Counted from the first letter of the stretch, positions 25,045-34,440 are shown. The stretch: 47,305 bases of DNA from an uncultured Cytophagaceae bacterium (GCA_903933935.1 CAIZMB010000144.1:1-47305), one strand, 5' to 3'. Numbers and translations are program-made. The notes: generated by a model not told the origin, from the sequence alone.

Positions 25045-27968
25045 TGCAAACATTTTTAGGTAAAACAGCCGCACATATTTTTGGGGAGCATCCCATCGAA
25101 GCATTAAAAGATATTGCTATTGTGATGCCCTCGCAACGTGGGGTACTTTACTTAAAAAAAGAGTTAGCTATTTTAGGCGATAGACCTTTTCTATCTCCTT
25201 CTTTTTTCACCATAGAGGAGTTTGCGCTCCAAATGTCGGATTCTACTTTAATTGACCCCATTCAGTTGTTGATAGAGGCCTTTGCTTGTTTTAAGCAGGT
25301 AGATGATCAAGTCAATTTTGATCGTTTTATTTCTTGGGGCCAATTAATGCTTAAGGATTTTGAAACGTTAGATATGTATTTGGTTGATCCATACCAAATA
25401 TTTTCCTTTTTGTCGGAAGTGAAATCCATTGAGCGATGGGGCAAAGAATATGGGGAGGAGAATCCAGAGAAATTTATCACCCCACATACTACAACCTATT
25501 TTAAATTATTTGATCATTTACTAGAGGTTTATATTCGTTTGCATGCAAACCTTAATGCTAAAGGTTCCGTGTATCGGGGGATGGCATATCGAAAATTAGC
25601 CGATTCATTGGCCGCTGGGAAAGCGTTACCCAAGACGTTTAAAAAAATATATTTTGTGGGCTTTAATGCACTTTCTAAGGGAGAGGAAGAGATCATTCGT
25701 TTGTTGATTAAAAATGGAATGGCTGAGACGCTTTGGGATGCAGATGCTTATTATGTGGATAATTTGTTTCACCGAGCAGGTACTTGGCTGAAAAAATATT
25801 CGGATAGCTCCACAAATGAATTTTTATCTCGAGGACCATTCCAATGGAAAACCTCGGATTTATTGGACAAGCCCAAGCGTGTAGAAATTTTAGGATTAGC
25901 AAATCCTAGTGCTCAGGTGTTTGTCGCCATGGATATTATTCGGAAATGGCAACAAGAACACGGAACAGAGGAACAAGTGGCGCTTGTGTTAGCGGATGAA
26001 TCCTTATTAGACCAAGTGATGTTATACGTGGGGGAGTTTAAAGATAGGCTAAACATCACCATGGGTTATTCATTGAAGAAGACGCAAGTATTTTCCTTGG
26101 TTAATTTGTGGTGGGATCTGCAAAAACAATCGATTCAAGGGAAATTTTCTGTTTCCACCTTCAAATCAGTTTTCTCTCATGGGTTAATCGATTTATACAT
26201 CCAGCAGAAAAGCAAGGTTCAAAAGCGTGACTTCAAAAAGGATTTAAACGAATTGTACTCAAAGACCGATTTGTATGTTGGTTCAGATAAGATTTCAGCA
26301 TTAGCTTCAGAACTACCTATTTTGAAATACTTGTTTGCCCCTAACTTTAGTGTTTTTGTAGGGATTCTGAAATGCCAAGAAAATTTATTGGAATTAATTT
26401 TAAAGAGTATTCCAGACCAAGAATGGGATGAGGAAGCAGAAGCCATAAAACAAGCTTTGGCAGTTATTGAGTCATTATTGGAATCTTTTGAATCAGATGA
26501 TTTTGTGTCGATTGCTAGTGGAAAAGTATTATTGACCCAATTGCTCTCGCAACAGAAATTGACTTTTGTGGGAGCTGAAAATCGTAGTCTGCATGTGATG
26601 GGTTTGTTGGAGACGAGGACCTTGGATTTTGACCGAGTGATTATTTTGTCCATGAATGAAGGAAGTTTGCCCGGAACAAGAAAGCGAGAAAGTTTGATCC
26701 CTTTGGATATAGCCAATATGGCTCATTTTTCGTTGCCAACATTCACTCAGGCAGATGCAGTGGCATCATACCATTTCTATCGGCTATTGCAAAGGCCTCG
26801 TGAGGTAGTTTTATGTTATGTTCAGTCATCCGATAAATCTGGGGTAAAGGAGATGAGTCGATTTATTAAGCAAATCAAGCACGATTGGAAACGTAAAAAT
26901 CCATTAATTGAGATTCACGAACCTTGGATCGAGTTTTCGGCCAATCAAGCTGAATTTGAGCGAAATGATGGATCTGTTGAAAAGTCACCAGCCATCCTTG
27001 ATAAAATTAAAGGGAAATTGGCCAACTCAGGGCTTTCTACTTCCGCGATGACTATGTTTTCCACCTGTAGTCTTAAATATTTTTATGCTCAAATATTGGG
27101 CATGCGGAAAGAAAAGCAATTAGAAGATGAGTTAGGTGCGGATGTATTTGGTACTTGGGTGCATAAAGTTTTGGAAATAGTCGACAAGGAGGTTTTAGAA
27201 AATTACGAAGGGGTCTATGATCGAGTCAATTTAGAGGAGGTGGTTTCGGGTCTAGATGGATATTTGGAAAAGGCAATGAAGTCCATTCAAGAAAAAGAAG
27301 GTGTCTTTGAACTAGAGAAGGGATTTAATTTTGTGCTAAAAGAAGTTGCCAAAACGTTGCTAGAGTCTTATTATTCCAAATCTAATTTTTCAAAAAACAC
27401 TAAAATAATTGATTTAGAATCCACATTGACCCAAATCCTAAAGGTTCATTGGGGCCAAGAACTCCTCGATGTTAAAGTGACTGGCCGTATCGATCGGTTG
27501 GATATATTGGACAACCGTGAAATTCGTATCATTGATTATAAAACTGGCAAAGTAGAAAGGTCGGAATTGAAATCAGGAGAATTAGGTTTGCGGAATTCAA
27601 TTTTAGCGGTCGAATTAAAGCCTAAAATACTCCAACTCTGGTTATATAAATTTTTGTTAGCTTCCGAACTAGTAAATGTTTCTCCAAAAAACGAACAAGT
27701 TTTGGCAGGTTTAAGCCTTCAATCACATTCGATCAAGCCAGGAATTATTTCTTTTAGAAATTTAAAAGAAGGAGTTTTAAGCGATGAAGAGCATGATTTA
27801 TGGTTTGAATCTGGGCCCAACTGGGATCAATTCTTACAGGATTCTCAGGAGGTAATCGAAAGCTGGGTTCATCAGATTTTAGACGTAAATACGAAGTTTG
27901 AAAAAACGAAAGAAGTTTCAGATTGCCAGTATTGCGATTTTAAGGTGATATGCCAAAGGGAATTGTAG
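25044..27968 (+). CDS. PD-(D/E)XK nuclease family protein, AddB-like
   Basis: A 974-residue protein resembling the AddB subunit of AddAB-type helicase-nucleases that process double-strand breaks for recombination. The N-terminal helicase-like half has IAIVMPSQRGVLYLKKEL but no Walker A GKT, as expected of an inactive helicase lobe. The C-terminal nuclease core reads VTGRIDRLD...IRIIDYKTGK. Four cysteines (Cys675, Cys961, Cys964, Cys970) are spaced like the AddB iron-sulphur staple. The addA-like partner is not in this window. It overlaps the GMC gene by one base, although the two are not obviously related in function. Confidence 0.85.
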   Translation: MQTFLGKTAAHIFGEHPIEALKDIAIVMPSQRGVLYLKKELAILGDRPFLSPSFFTIEEFALQMSDSTLIDPIQLLIEAFACFKQVDDQVNFDRFISWGQLMLKDFETLDMYLVDPYQIFSFLSEVKSIERWGKEYGEENPEKFITPHTTTYFKLFDHLLEVYIRLHANLNAKGSVYRGMAYRKLADSLAAGKALPKTFKKIYFVGFNALSKGEEEIIRLLIKNGMAETLWDADAYYVDNLFHRAGTWLKKYSDSSTNEFLSRGPFQWKTSDLLDKPKRVEILGLANPSAQVFVAMDIIRKWQQEHGTEEQVALVLADESLLDQVMLYVGEFKDRLNITMGYSLKKTQVFSLVNLWWDLQKQSIQGKFSVSTFKSVFSHGLIDLYIQQKSKVQKRDFKKDLNELYSKTDLYVGSDKISALASELPILKYLFAPNFSVFVGILKCQENLLELILKSIPDQEWDEEAEAIKQALAVIESLLESFESDDFVSIASGKVLLTQLLSQQKLTFVGAENRSLHVMGLLETRTLDFDRVIILSMNEGSLPGTRKRESLIPLDIANMAHFSLPTFTQADAVASYHFYRLLQRPREVVLCYVQSSDKSGVKEMSRFIKQIKHDWKRKNPLIEIHEPWIEFSANQAEFERNDGSVEKSPAILDKIKGKLANSGLSTSAMTMFSTCSLKYFYAQILGMRKEKQLEDELGADVFGTWVHKVLEIVDKEVLENYEGVYDRVNLEEVVSGLDGYLEKAMKSIQEKEGVFELEKGFNFVLKEVAKTLLESYYSKSNFSKNTKIIDLESTLTQILKVHWGQELLDVKVTGRIDRLDILDNREIRIIDYKTGKVERSELKSGELGLRNSILAVELKPKILQLWLYKFLLASELVNVSPKNEQVLAGLSLQSHSIKPGIISFRNLKEGVLSDEEHDLWFESGPNWDQFLQDSQEVIESWVHQILDVNTKFEKTKEVSDCQYCDFKVICQREL

Positions 27969-28000
27969 AATTGTTCCTATATAAAACGCATAAAAAGAAT

Positions 28001-28008
28001 TAATTTTG
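28001..28008 (+). promoter_or_regulatory. TAnnTTTG -7 element before SCP2-like gene
   Basis: TAATTTTG at 28001-28008 is a perfect -7 consensus, 23 bases before ATG 28031. A TTG at 27971 lies 27 bases upstream, which is longer than the usual spacer, so the -33 element is uncertain. Confidence 0.35.
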
Positions 28009-28030
28009 CCTCACAATAAATTTTATCCAA

Positions 28031-28315
28031 ATGACATTTCAAGAAATCAACGACAAAATTGTTTCATTAGCAGCTCAAAAAGGAGGCCAAGGGGTTTCTT
28101 TTAAATTTGCATTTCCTTCAGGTATCATCGTTGTAACCGGTGAGGGCCAAGTAACCAATGAAAATCTAGATACAGATTGTACCATTGCTACCTCAGAAGA
28201 AACTTTTACAGCTATTTTAAATGGCGAATTAAATTCCATGATGGCGGTGATGACTGGAAAAGTAAAGATATCGGGCGACATGACCGTCGCAATGAAATTG
28301 ACGAATTTGATCTAA
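28031..28315 (+). CDS. SCP2-like sterol/lipid-binding domain protein
   Basis: A 94-residue single-domain protein resembling the SCP2 sterol-carrier fold: amphipathic N-terminal helix, strands, then TDCTIATSEETFTAILNGELNSMMAVMTGKVKISGDM as the typical SCP2 core (about residues 54-88). These small proteins bind lipids in the cytoplasm; their ligand in bacteria is usually not known. No signal peptide. The mnmE start lies 3 bases after its stop, so the two are probably co-transcribed. Confidence 0.85.
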   Translation: MTFQEINDKIVSLAAQKGGQGVSFKFAFPSGIIVVTGEGQVTNENLDTDCTIATSEETFTAILNGELNSMMAVMTGKVKISGDMTVAMKLTNLI

Positions 28316-28318
28316 TCG

Positions 28319-29686
28319 ATGGACTTTAAAGACACCATCGTTGCATTAGCGACACCGGCTGGCGTAGGTGCTATTGGGGTCATACGGCTTTCAGGAGTTC
28401 GAGCGATCGAAATTGTGAATGACGTTTTTCAACCCAAGGACTTATCCATTCAGACTTCTCATACCCTTCATTATGGACGGATTGAGTCAGCAGGTCGCGT
28501 GTATGACGAGGTAGTTGTTAGTTTATATGTTGCCCCAAAATCGTATACAAAGGAACATGTCGTGGAGATTTCATGCCACGGTTCTCCCTTTATTCAAGAA
28601 AGTTTAATCCGATTATTCACCGAAAAAGGGGCTCGGTTTGCGCGTCCTGGTGAGTTTACCCAACGCGCATTTTTGAATGGAGCGTTTGATCTTGCTCAGG
28701 CGGAGGCAGTTGCCGATGTCATTGCGGCAGATTCAGCGGCTGCACAATCAGCTGCATTGCACCAATTAAGAGGTGGATTTTCCAAAGAACTAGCTGCTTT
28801 ACGAGAGGAGTTGATTCATTTTGCTTCGTTAATCGAATTGGAACTAGATTTTGGTGAAGAAGATGTGGAGTTTGCTGATCGCAAGGATTTGGAGGCTTTA
28901 GTTGTCCAATTGCTAGATCATGTTCGCCCACTGGTGGAAAGTTTTAGGACGGGAAATGCGATCAAGAATGGCGTGGCGACAGTTATTGTCGGTAAACCCA
29001 ACGCTGGTAAGTCGACCTTATTAAATGCATTATTAAACGAGGATCGAGCCATTGTTTCTGAAATCGCTGGAACTACGCGTGATAGTTTAGAGGACGAATG
29101 GACTTTAGGGGGCATTAAATTCCGGTTAGTGGACACAGCAGGTCTGCGCGAAACAGTCGATGTGATCGAGGCTTTAGGAGTTGAAAGAACACAAGCTTGG
29201 GTTAAAAAGGCCCAAGTGGTGATTTATATGGCTGATGCGATGACTGAATCTGTAGAAGGATTACAGGCTGGGATTATGGCTTTGGGTACCTTAGAAATTC
29301 CGGTCATTCAAGTGTTAAATAAGGTAGACCAAGTTTCTAACGCAGTTTTAGTGGCTTTTCAAGAGGCTTTACCAGATGTGATATTGATGTCGGCAAAAAA
29401 TCAGGTTGGCCTACCCGAATTAGAAAAGGCGCTTTTAAATATCATCGGGCTTGACCAAGCCAATGCCAGTGGTACTTTGGTGACGAATATAAGGCATTAT
29501 CAGCAATTAGTACAAACCCAGGAAACGCTTATTGGTGTTCTAAATGCTTTGAAAACCGGTTTGACAGGTGATTTAATCGCTCAGGACCTTCGTCATGCCC
29601 TACATCATTTGGGTGAAATAACAGGCCAAATATCGAACGATGACTTATTGAAAAATATCTTTGGCAAGTTCTGCATCGGAAAATAA
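28319..29686 (+). CDS. mnmE: tRNA modification GTPase MnmE
   Basis: MnmE, together with MnmG, adds the 5-carboxymethylaminomethyl group to U34 of several tRNAs. The 455-residue protein has the N-terminal tetrahydrofolate-binding domain (TIVALATPAGVGAIGVIRLSG), a helical domain and an inserted Ras-like G domain. G motifs are GKPNAGKS (residues 225-232), the TTRDS switch, DTAGLRE and NKVD. The C-terminal CIGK with Cys452 is the family signature. MnmG is not in the window. It is convergent with the Gfo/Idh gene, 12 bases away. Confidence 0.98.
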   Translation: MDFKDTIVALATPAGVGAIGVIRLSGVRAIEIVNDVFQPKDLSIQTSHTLHYGRIESAGRVYDEVVVSLYVAPKSYTKEHVVEISCHGSPFIQESLIRLFTEKGARFARPGEFTQRAFLNGAFDLAQAEAVADVIAADSAAAQSAALHQLRGGFSKELAALREELIHFASLIELELDFGEEDVEFADRKDLEALVVQLLDHVRPLVESFRTGNAIKNGVATVIVGKPNAGKSTLLNALLNEDRAIVSEIAGTTRDSLEDEWTLGGIKFRLVDTAGLRETVDVIEALGVERTQAWVKKAQVVIYMADAMTESVEGLQAGIMALGTLEIPVIQVLNKVDQVSNAVLVAFQEALPDVILMSAKNQVGLPELEKALLNIIGLDQANASGTLVTNIRHYQQLVQTQETLIGVLNALKTGLTGDLIAQDLRHALHHLGEITGQISNDDLLKNIFGKFCIGK

Positions 29687-29698
29687 TCCATTTATAAT

Positions 29699-30934
29699 CT
29701 AAAGATCAAAGCTTGGGATTTTCAAAAACTCTCCATTTTTAAGTGCCGAAGCATGGGCTATAATTCCGGGAGCTGTATAAGCTAAGGCTTCAAATACATT
29801 GATTTTTGATTCACGCTTTTGTACGATAGATTCAATGAATTCATGAGTAATGAATGAATGCGAGCCATCATGCCCACTATCATGTCTTAATGGTTCAGGT
29901 AATAGTGGGGACTGCCACCATTTTTCTTGGGCATATTTTTCAATTCTGTTTTCTTTTATTTGAAAACCCGCATCATCTTTCCCCATCGTTTCTACACTAC
30001 GAATAATCGTATGTTCATTTGACTCAGATGCTGATGAAATAAAACTCATTTTTTCACCACGCCATTCAGCACGCTCTGCATTCCTTAACGCACCTTTCCA
30101 GTTCACTTCCACTCGGAATGGATGATTTTTATTGGTTTGAAAAAAGGCCGTTTCATTCCAAAATGGGTTATTATAAGGATTGTTTTTTAAAAGTGGACTT
30201 TGATCTCCATAACCCAATGCACTCACACTGGTTAACCTCTCACCTGTGACTGAAATTAAAAATGAGGTGCAGTGGGTGGGATAGAGCATTGGGGGTAATC
30301 CATGACGCCAAGTAGGTTTTTTGTCCTCAAACCATAAGGTTTCAAGACCGGGATGGTTATATTCAGCCGCCGCACTAAAGATTTCACCAAAGCTATTTTC
30401 TTGATATAATTTCCTGACCGAAATTGTGTTTTGTCTGAAATAACTAGTTTCAGCCATCATATAAATTAAACCCGATTTGACTACCGCTTCTTTCAATTGA
30501 TAACATTCTTCCAAATTTAAAGCGGCTGGCACGGCACATAAAACATGTTTTCCTGCATTTAATGCTAATTTTACATGTTTAACATGATCTGGAGCAGGGG
30601 TAGCAATGAACACTGCGTCGATGTTAGAATCCTCAATTAACTCTTCTAAGGAAGAATAACTTTTGCGACATTTATAGACTTTCATCAAGTTCTCGCGCCT
30701 ATCTAAACGTAAATCACTAACAGCTTCTACGATACAATTTGGATGCTCATGAAATTGAAAACTAGCACCAAATCTCCCTCCTATAATGCCTATGCGTACT
30801 TTTTTTTCTGCTATTGACGTGTTTAAGAAATTAAATTTTGGGATGAATGCCATAGATGCTAATCCGATTCCTGCTTTTTCAACAAATTTTCGTCGGGAAT
30901 GATTTTCAGTATGATTATGTTTCATGATTTTCAA
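29699..30934 (-). CDS. Gfo/Idh/MocA-family oxidoreductase with Tat signal
   Basis: A 411-residue NAD(P)-dependent oxidoreductase of the Gfo/Idh/MocA type common in Bacteroidota glycan metabolism. The N-terminus has a twin-arginine signal (HSRRKFVEKAGIGLASMAF), then the dinucleotide-binding motif VRIGIIGGRFG, then AVFIATPAPDH and HVLCAVPAAL, the latter in place of the usual EKP. The second half is the beta-sheet substrate domain. MKIM gives two possible starts (M1, M4). It is followed upstream by a terminator that isolates it from the AAA+/VWA pair. The substrate cannot be deduced. Confidence 0.85.
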   Translation of the reverse strand: MKIMKHNHTENHSRRKFVEKAGIGLASMAFIPKFNFLNTSIAEKKVRIGIIGGRFGASFQFHEHPNCIVEAVSDLRLDRRENLMKVYKCRKSYSSLEELIEDSNIDAVFIATPAPDHVKHVKLALNAGKHVLCAVPAALNLEECYQLKEAVVKSGLIYMMAETSYFRQNTISVRKLYQENSFGEIFSAAAEYNHPGLETLWFEDKKPTWRHGLPPMLYPTHCTSFLISVTGERLTSVSALGYGDQSPLLKNNPYNNPFWNETAFFQTNKNHPFRVEVNWKGALRNAERAEWRGEKMSFISSASESNEHTIIRSVETMGKDDAGFQIKENRIEKYAQEKWWQSPLLPEPLRHDSGHDGSHSFITHEFIESIVQKRESKINVFEALAYTAPGIIAHASALKNGEFLKIPSFDL

Positions 30935-31008
30935 TTATAATAGAAATAGCGTTTAACTTAATTCATTTGGGATTTATTGATGACAGAGTAAATAAACGCA
31001 AATTATAT

Positions 31009-31034
31009 CAAAAAAAAGCCTCTTTTCGAGGCTT
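31009..31034 (-). terminator. Intrinsic terminator of the VWA-AAA+ operon
   Basis: On the minus strand AAGCCTC pairs with GAGGCTT around a 5-base loop (plus-strand positions 31016-31022 and 31028-31034). It is followed by a run of U (plus-strand A's at 31009-31017). It lies just past the stop of the AAA+ gene at 31041. Confidence 0.9.
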
Positions 31035-31040
31035 AATTTT

Positions 31041-32480
31041 TTATAAAATATCTAATAAATCTTTAAATTGGAACCCATCAGTGAGTCGATCTTTCCCTAG
31101 TTTATGGTGTTCGGCTAATGCCCAAAGCACAAACTCTTTTAGAAAATAGCGATCAGTTGCCGGGATATTGGGTTGGTATTTTTTAACCAAATCCTCCAAG
31201 GGTTTAATGGCATCTAGCGAGCTTCGATAATCAGCTTCTGTGCTTTCATCGTAAATAACGATACCTCCTTCAGCAAAAATGGCTTCCATTAATGGGGAAT
31301 AAGGGGTGTCTTCTATTTTTTTGGTCAATTTCTCTATCTTAGGAAATAAGCCAGGCAAAAATGTTTTGATCGCGGAGCCGATCAACTGCTCAGCTACGAA
31401 TGCAGCGCCTTCTTGTTCGCCTTCGTAGACCAACTCAACTTTTCCTGTAATGGCGGGGATAATGCCCATGAAATCGGATAATCGAACGCTTGTGGATGTT
31501 TCTTTAGCTAATAGCGCTCTACGTTCTGCCGTACTTATTAAACTTTCTAACATGGAGATACTCATCCGAGCACTGACTCCGCTTTTATTATCCACGTATT
31601 CACTCTCTCTAGCCTCAAAACATATTTGCTCTAATAAATCATAAGCTAACTCAGGCACATGCACTGCACTAATTTGATTTGAATTTATCCTAGCCTCTTG
31701 TGAGGAAATTTTACGAGCTATTGCAATACTTTCAGGATAATGAGTCAAAATTTGAGAACCAATTCGATCTTTTAAAGGGGTTACAATACTACCTCTATTG
31801 GTATAATCCTCAGGATTTGCCGTGAAAATAAATTGCATGTCTAAGGGCAAACGCAATTTGAAACCACGAATTTGAATATCACCTTCTTGAAGAATATTAA
31901 ATAAGGCTACTTGAATTCTCGCTTGAAGGTCTGGAATTTCATTGATAACGAAGATGCACCGATTGGCCCTCGGGATCATCCCAAAATGGATCACTCGATC
32001 ATCTGCATAGGATAGTTTTAAATTAGCGGCTTTAATGGGATCTACATCGCCTATTAAATCAGCCACAGTAACATCAGGAGTTGCTAATTTTTCTACAAAC
32101 CTGTCAGACCGATGCAAAAATGCGATGGGTGTTTTGTCTCCCATCTCAGCGATCAAATCACGTGAGAAACGCGAAATAGGGGACAATGGATCATCATTGA
32201 TTTCAGAGCCTTGAACCACGGGTATGTATTCATCTAATAAATTGACCATCAACCTGGCTAAACGTGTTTTTGCTTGCCCTCGTAAACCCAATAAGTTTAT
32301 ATTGTGGCGTGATAAAATGGCTCGCTCTAATTCAGGAATGACGGAATTTTCAAAACCGTGAACGCCCTCAAAAACAGTCGTTCCCGCCTGCATGTGCTTG
32401 ATTAAATTATCTCTTAATTCGTCTTTAATAGATTTGCTGGCATAACCAGAAGCTTTTAATTCACCTAAATTTTTGATCAT
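31041..32480 (-). CDS. MoxR/ChlI-like AAA+ ATPase
   Basis: A 479-residue AAA+ protein resembling magnesium-chelatase subunit I and MoxR ATPases. Walker A is GLRGQAKT (65-72). The Walker B position reads CIFVINEIPDL, with Asn180 where Asp is usual and Glu181 retained. Sensor-1-like Asn222 is in TANPEDY, and a candidate arginine finger Arg239 in LKDRIGSQ. It is downstream of a VWA-domain gene with a single-base gap. MoxR-VWA pairs act as chaperone-like machines that insert cofactors or remodel target complexes. No chlorophyll, B12 or cobalt-chelatase gene is nearby, so the target is unknown. Confidence 0.88.
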   Translation of the reverse strand: MIKNLGELKASGYASKSIKDELRDNLIKHMQAGTTVFEGVHGFENSVIPELERAILSRHNINLLGLRGQAKTRLARLMVNLLDEYIPVVQGSEINDDPLSPISRFSRDLIAEMGDKTPIAFLHRSDRFVEKLATPDVTVADLIGDVDPIKAANLKLSYADDRVIHFGMIPRANRCIFVINEIPDLQARIQVALFNILQEGDIQIRGFKLRLPLDMQFIFTANPEDYTNRGSIVTPLKDRIGSQILTHYPESIAIARKISSQEARINSNQISAVHVPELAYDLLEQICFEARESEYVDNKSGVSARMSISMLESLISTAERRALLAKETSTSVRLSDFMGIIPAITGKVELVYEGEQEGAAFVAEQLIGSAIKTFLPGLFPKIEKLTKKIEDTPYSPLMEAIFAEGGIVIYDESTEADYRSSLDAIKPLEDLVKKYQPNIPATDRYFLKEFVLWALAEHHKLGKDRLTDGFQFKDLLDIL

Positions 32481-32481
32481 T

Positions 32482-33600
32482 TTATTTTAGTCTTTTCTTT
32501 CTATTTGTTTCGTAATCTTGAAAAATCATTTCTCCTAAACCTTTTAAACCTGTGTAGAATGCCTTTCCTTGGTTGGTTTCAGTGAATTTGTCTACAAATT
32601 GTTGGAGATACGAATCTCTGGCAATCATAAAGGTAGTAATGGGGATATGTAATTTTCGGGCTTGCGCTGCTTGAGTGTAACATTTTTCTGTTACATAAGG
32701 ATCCAATCCATTGCTATTCATGTAATATGTTCCGTCTCTTTCCTTAACACAACTGGGTTTACCATCCGTAATCATAAAAATTTGTTTGTTGGTATTCCTT
32801 TTTCTTCGCAAAATATCCATGGCTAATTGTAATCCAGCGACGGTATTGGTGTGATAAGGCCCAACTTTCAAATAGGGGATATCTTTAATGGAGATGCTCC
32901 AGGCATCATTTCCAAAAACCAAGATATCAATCGTATCTTTTGGATAGCGCGTGGTGATGAGTTCCGCTAAAGCCATGGCTACCTTTTTAGCCGGAGTAAT
33001 TCGATCTTCCCCATACAAGATCATGGAATGACTGATGTCGATCATTAAAACCGTGCTCATTTGGGATTTATAGGTTGAATCCTCCACCACTAAATCTTCT
33101 TCAGTTAATTCGAAAGAACCAATTCCATGATTAATTTGTGCATTTTTTAGACTTTCGGTTAGCGATATTTTCTCTAATCCATCTCCAAAATGGTAACTTC
33201 TAAATTCCCCCGTGAGTTCATCTCCTAATCCTGCCGCTTTAGTTTTATGGTTTCCTGCACCGCTTTTATTTAAATTTCCAAAGATATTTTCTAAGGCTTG
33301 TTGGCGTATCGCCCTTTCCGTCTTCGCCGTAATACCCATACCAGATCCACCTTCGGCATCAATTTCTTCTCGGATATAGCCTTTGGCTTTTAAATCTTCA
33401 ATAAAATCTTCGATGGTATAATTTTCATCGGTTAATTCGTATTCCTTGTTCAATTCGCGCAGCCAATCAATCGCTTCATCAAAATCACCCGATGTGTGTG
33501 TGATTAATTCTTTAAATATGCCAAAAAGTTTTTCAAAAGGGGATGTACCTTTTTCCTCATATTGTTTAAAATAAAAACCTTTTTTACCAGAATTGTTCAT
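32482..33600 (-). CDS. VWA-domain protein (ChlD/CoxE-like) partner of AAA+ ATPase
   Basis: A 372-residue cytoplasmic protein with a C-terminal von Willebrand A domain. The MIDAS motif is D188-I-S190-H-S192 in LMIDISHSM, with a later Thr in YHTNTVAG and Asp279 in MITDGKPS, so the metal site looks intact. The N-terminal 180 residues are charged and helical. No signal peptide or membrane anchor. It is the first gene of a two-gene operon with the AAA+ ATPase, mirroring ChlD-ChlI, CoxE-CoxD and similar pairs. It is divergent from the CrtA-like gene (58-base gap). Confidence 0.88.
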   Translation of the reverse strand: MNNSGKKGFYFKQYEEKGTSPFEKLFGIFKELITHTSGDFDEAIDWLRELNKEYELTDENYTIEDFIEDLKAKGYIREEIDAEGGSGMGITAKTERAIRQQALENIFGNLNKSGAGNHKTKAAGLGDELTGEFRSYHFGDGLEKISLTESLKNAQINHGIGSFELTEEDLVVEDSTYKSQMSTVLMIDISHSMILYGEDRITPAKKVAMALAELITTRYPKDTIDILVFGNDAWSISIKDIPYLKVGPYHTNTVAGLQLAMDILRRKRNTNKQIFMITDGKPSCVKERDGTYYMNSNGLDPYVTEKCYTQAAQARKLHIPITTFMIARDSYLQQFVDKFTETNQGKAFYTGLKGLGEMIFQDYETNRKKRLK

Positions 33601-33658
33601 GTTGTTTTAAACCTTATTGTCGATATATTTGTTCAAAATTAGGCTAATTTAGATGTAA

Positions 33659-34330
33659 ATGAGTGAAAAAATAATTTCAATTCGATTTTTAAGTTTCAAG
33701 GGGTTTTCAAATAAGCGTTTTGCTTTTGCTCAAATGGGAATTTCGTTCATTAATCCTTGGAATCATGCGGGTTTGTTATTTTCAAAGCATTTGGGTGTGG
33801 GTGCGGGAAATGGTTTTTCTGTTTGGCCTGATTTTTCTATGTATGCCTTTTTAGGTGTATTTGAGTCTCAAAAATCTTCGGATGATTTTTTTGCAGCGAA
33901 TGCTCGTTGGTCTGCCTTAAAAAACCAATCAAGCGAATTGAATGGTTGGGATACTGTGGCCATCAAAGGCCATGGAACTTGGAATGGAAACAATCCTTTT
34001 GAAATGGGAGAAGATCCTGGCATTGGACCTATTTTGGTTTTGACGCGTGCGAGTATCGTTTGGTACAAATCCCTGTTATTTTGGTTCAATGTCTCTCATG
34101 CCAGTAAATACTTATCTTCAAAAAGCGGTTTACTATTTGCCAAAGGGGTAGGGGAATTTCCATTATTGGAACAAGCCACCTTAAGTCTTTGGGAGTCGGA
34201 AGAAATCTTAGATCAATTTGCTTATAAAAGTAAAGAGCACGCGCCTATGATTAAAAAGACGCGTGCGCTAAAATGGTATTCTGAAGAAATGTTTATCCGC
34301 ATGCGCGTCATGAAAACGATAAATGAATAA
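33659..34330 (+). CDS. Spheroidene monooxygenase (CrtA)-like protein
   Basis: A 223-residue protein resembling CrtA, the heme-containing monooxygenase that makes the 2-keto group of acyclic carotenoids. Recognisable stretches are GFSVWPDFSMYAFLGVFE, ILVLTRASI, the GLLFAKGVGEFPLLEQATLS block (LFAKGVGEFPLLEQATLSLW) and the C-terminal TRALKWYSEEMFIRMRVM. No other carotenoid gene is in the window. Because CrtA-like proteins occur in organisms without spheroidene, the real substrate may differ. ATG 33659 gives the full family length. Divergent from the VWA gene. Confidence 0.72.
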   Translation: MSEKIISIRFLSFKGFSNKRFAFAQMGISFINPWNHAGLLFSKHLGVGAGNGFSVWPDFSMYAFLGVFESQKSSDDFFAANARWSALKNQSSELNGWDTVAIKGHGTWNGNNPFEMGEDPGIGPILVLTRASIVWYKSLLFWFNVSHASKYLSSKSGLLFAKGVGEFPLLEQATLSLWESEEILDQFAYKSKEHAPMIKKTRALKWYSEEMFIRMRVMKTINE

Positions 34331-34372
34331 AATTGATTAAGCTTTTTGGGACGAGGTAAACCCGTCCTCTAC

Positions 34373-34440
34373 ATTACCTAATTCCTCTTACTTATTACCT
34401 ATTACCTATTACCTAATACCTCTTACCTAATTTACCTAAT
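34373..34440. repeat. Degenerate tandem heptanucleotide repeat, unit ATTACCT
   Basis: About nine head-to-tail copies of a 7-base unit. Three exact tandem copies are at 34394-34400, 34401-34407 and 34408-34414. Variants AATACCT (34415) and CTTACCT (34422) and looser copies lie on both sides. The repeat covers most of the gap between two convergent genes and its end reaches into the last codons and stop of glnK (34432-34440). A hairpin, GGGACG (34348-34353) with CGTCCT (34363-34368), lies just before it without a U-run. Confidence 0.85.

Noticed and set aside
26219-26716. 165-residue minus-strand ORF within the AddB-like gene
   Set aside because: It is the antisense of a clear coding frame, with no recognisable domain and biased composition.
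34348-34368. Hairpin after the CrtA-like gene as terminator
   Set aside because: It has no U-run on either strand (T's precede it on plus), so it is noted only with the repeat.
34373-34440. Possible CRISPR array
   Set aside because: The unit is 7 bases with no spacers; it is a simple tandem repeat.
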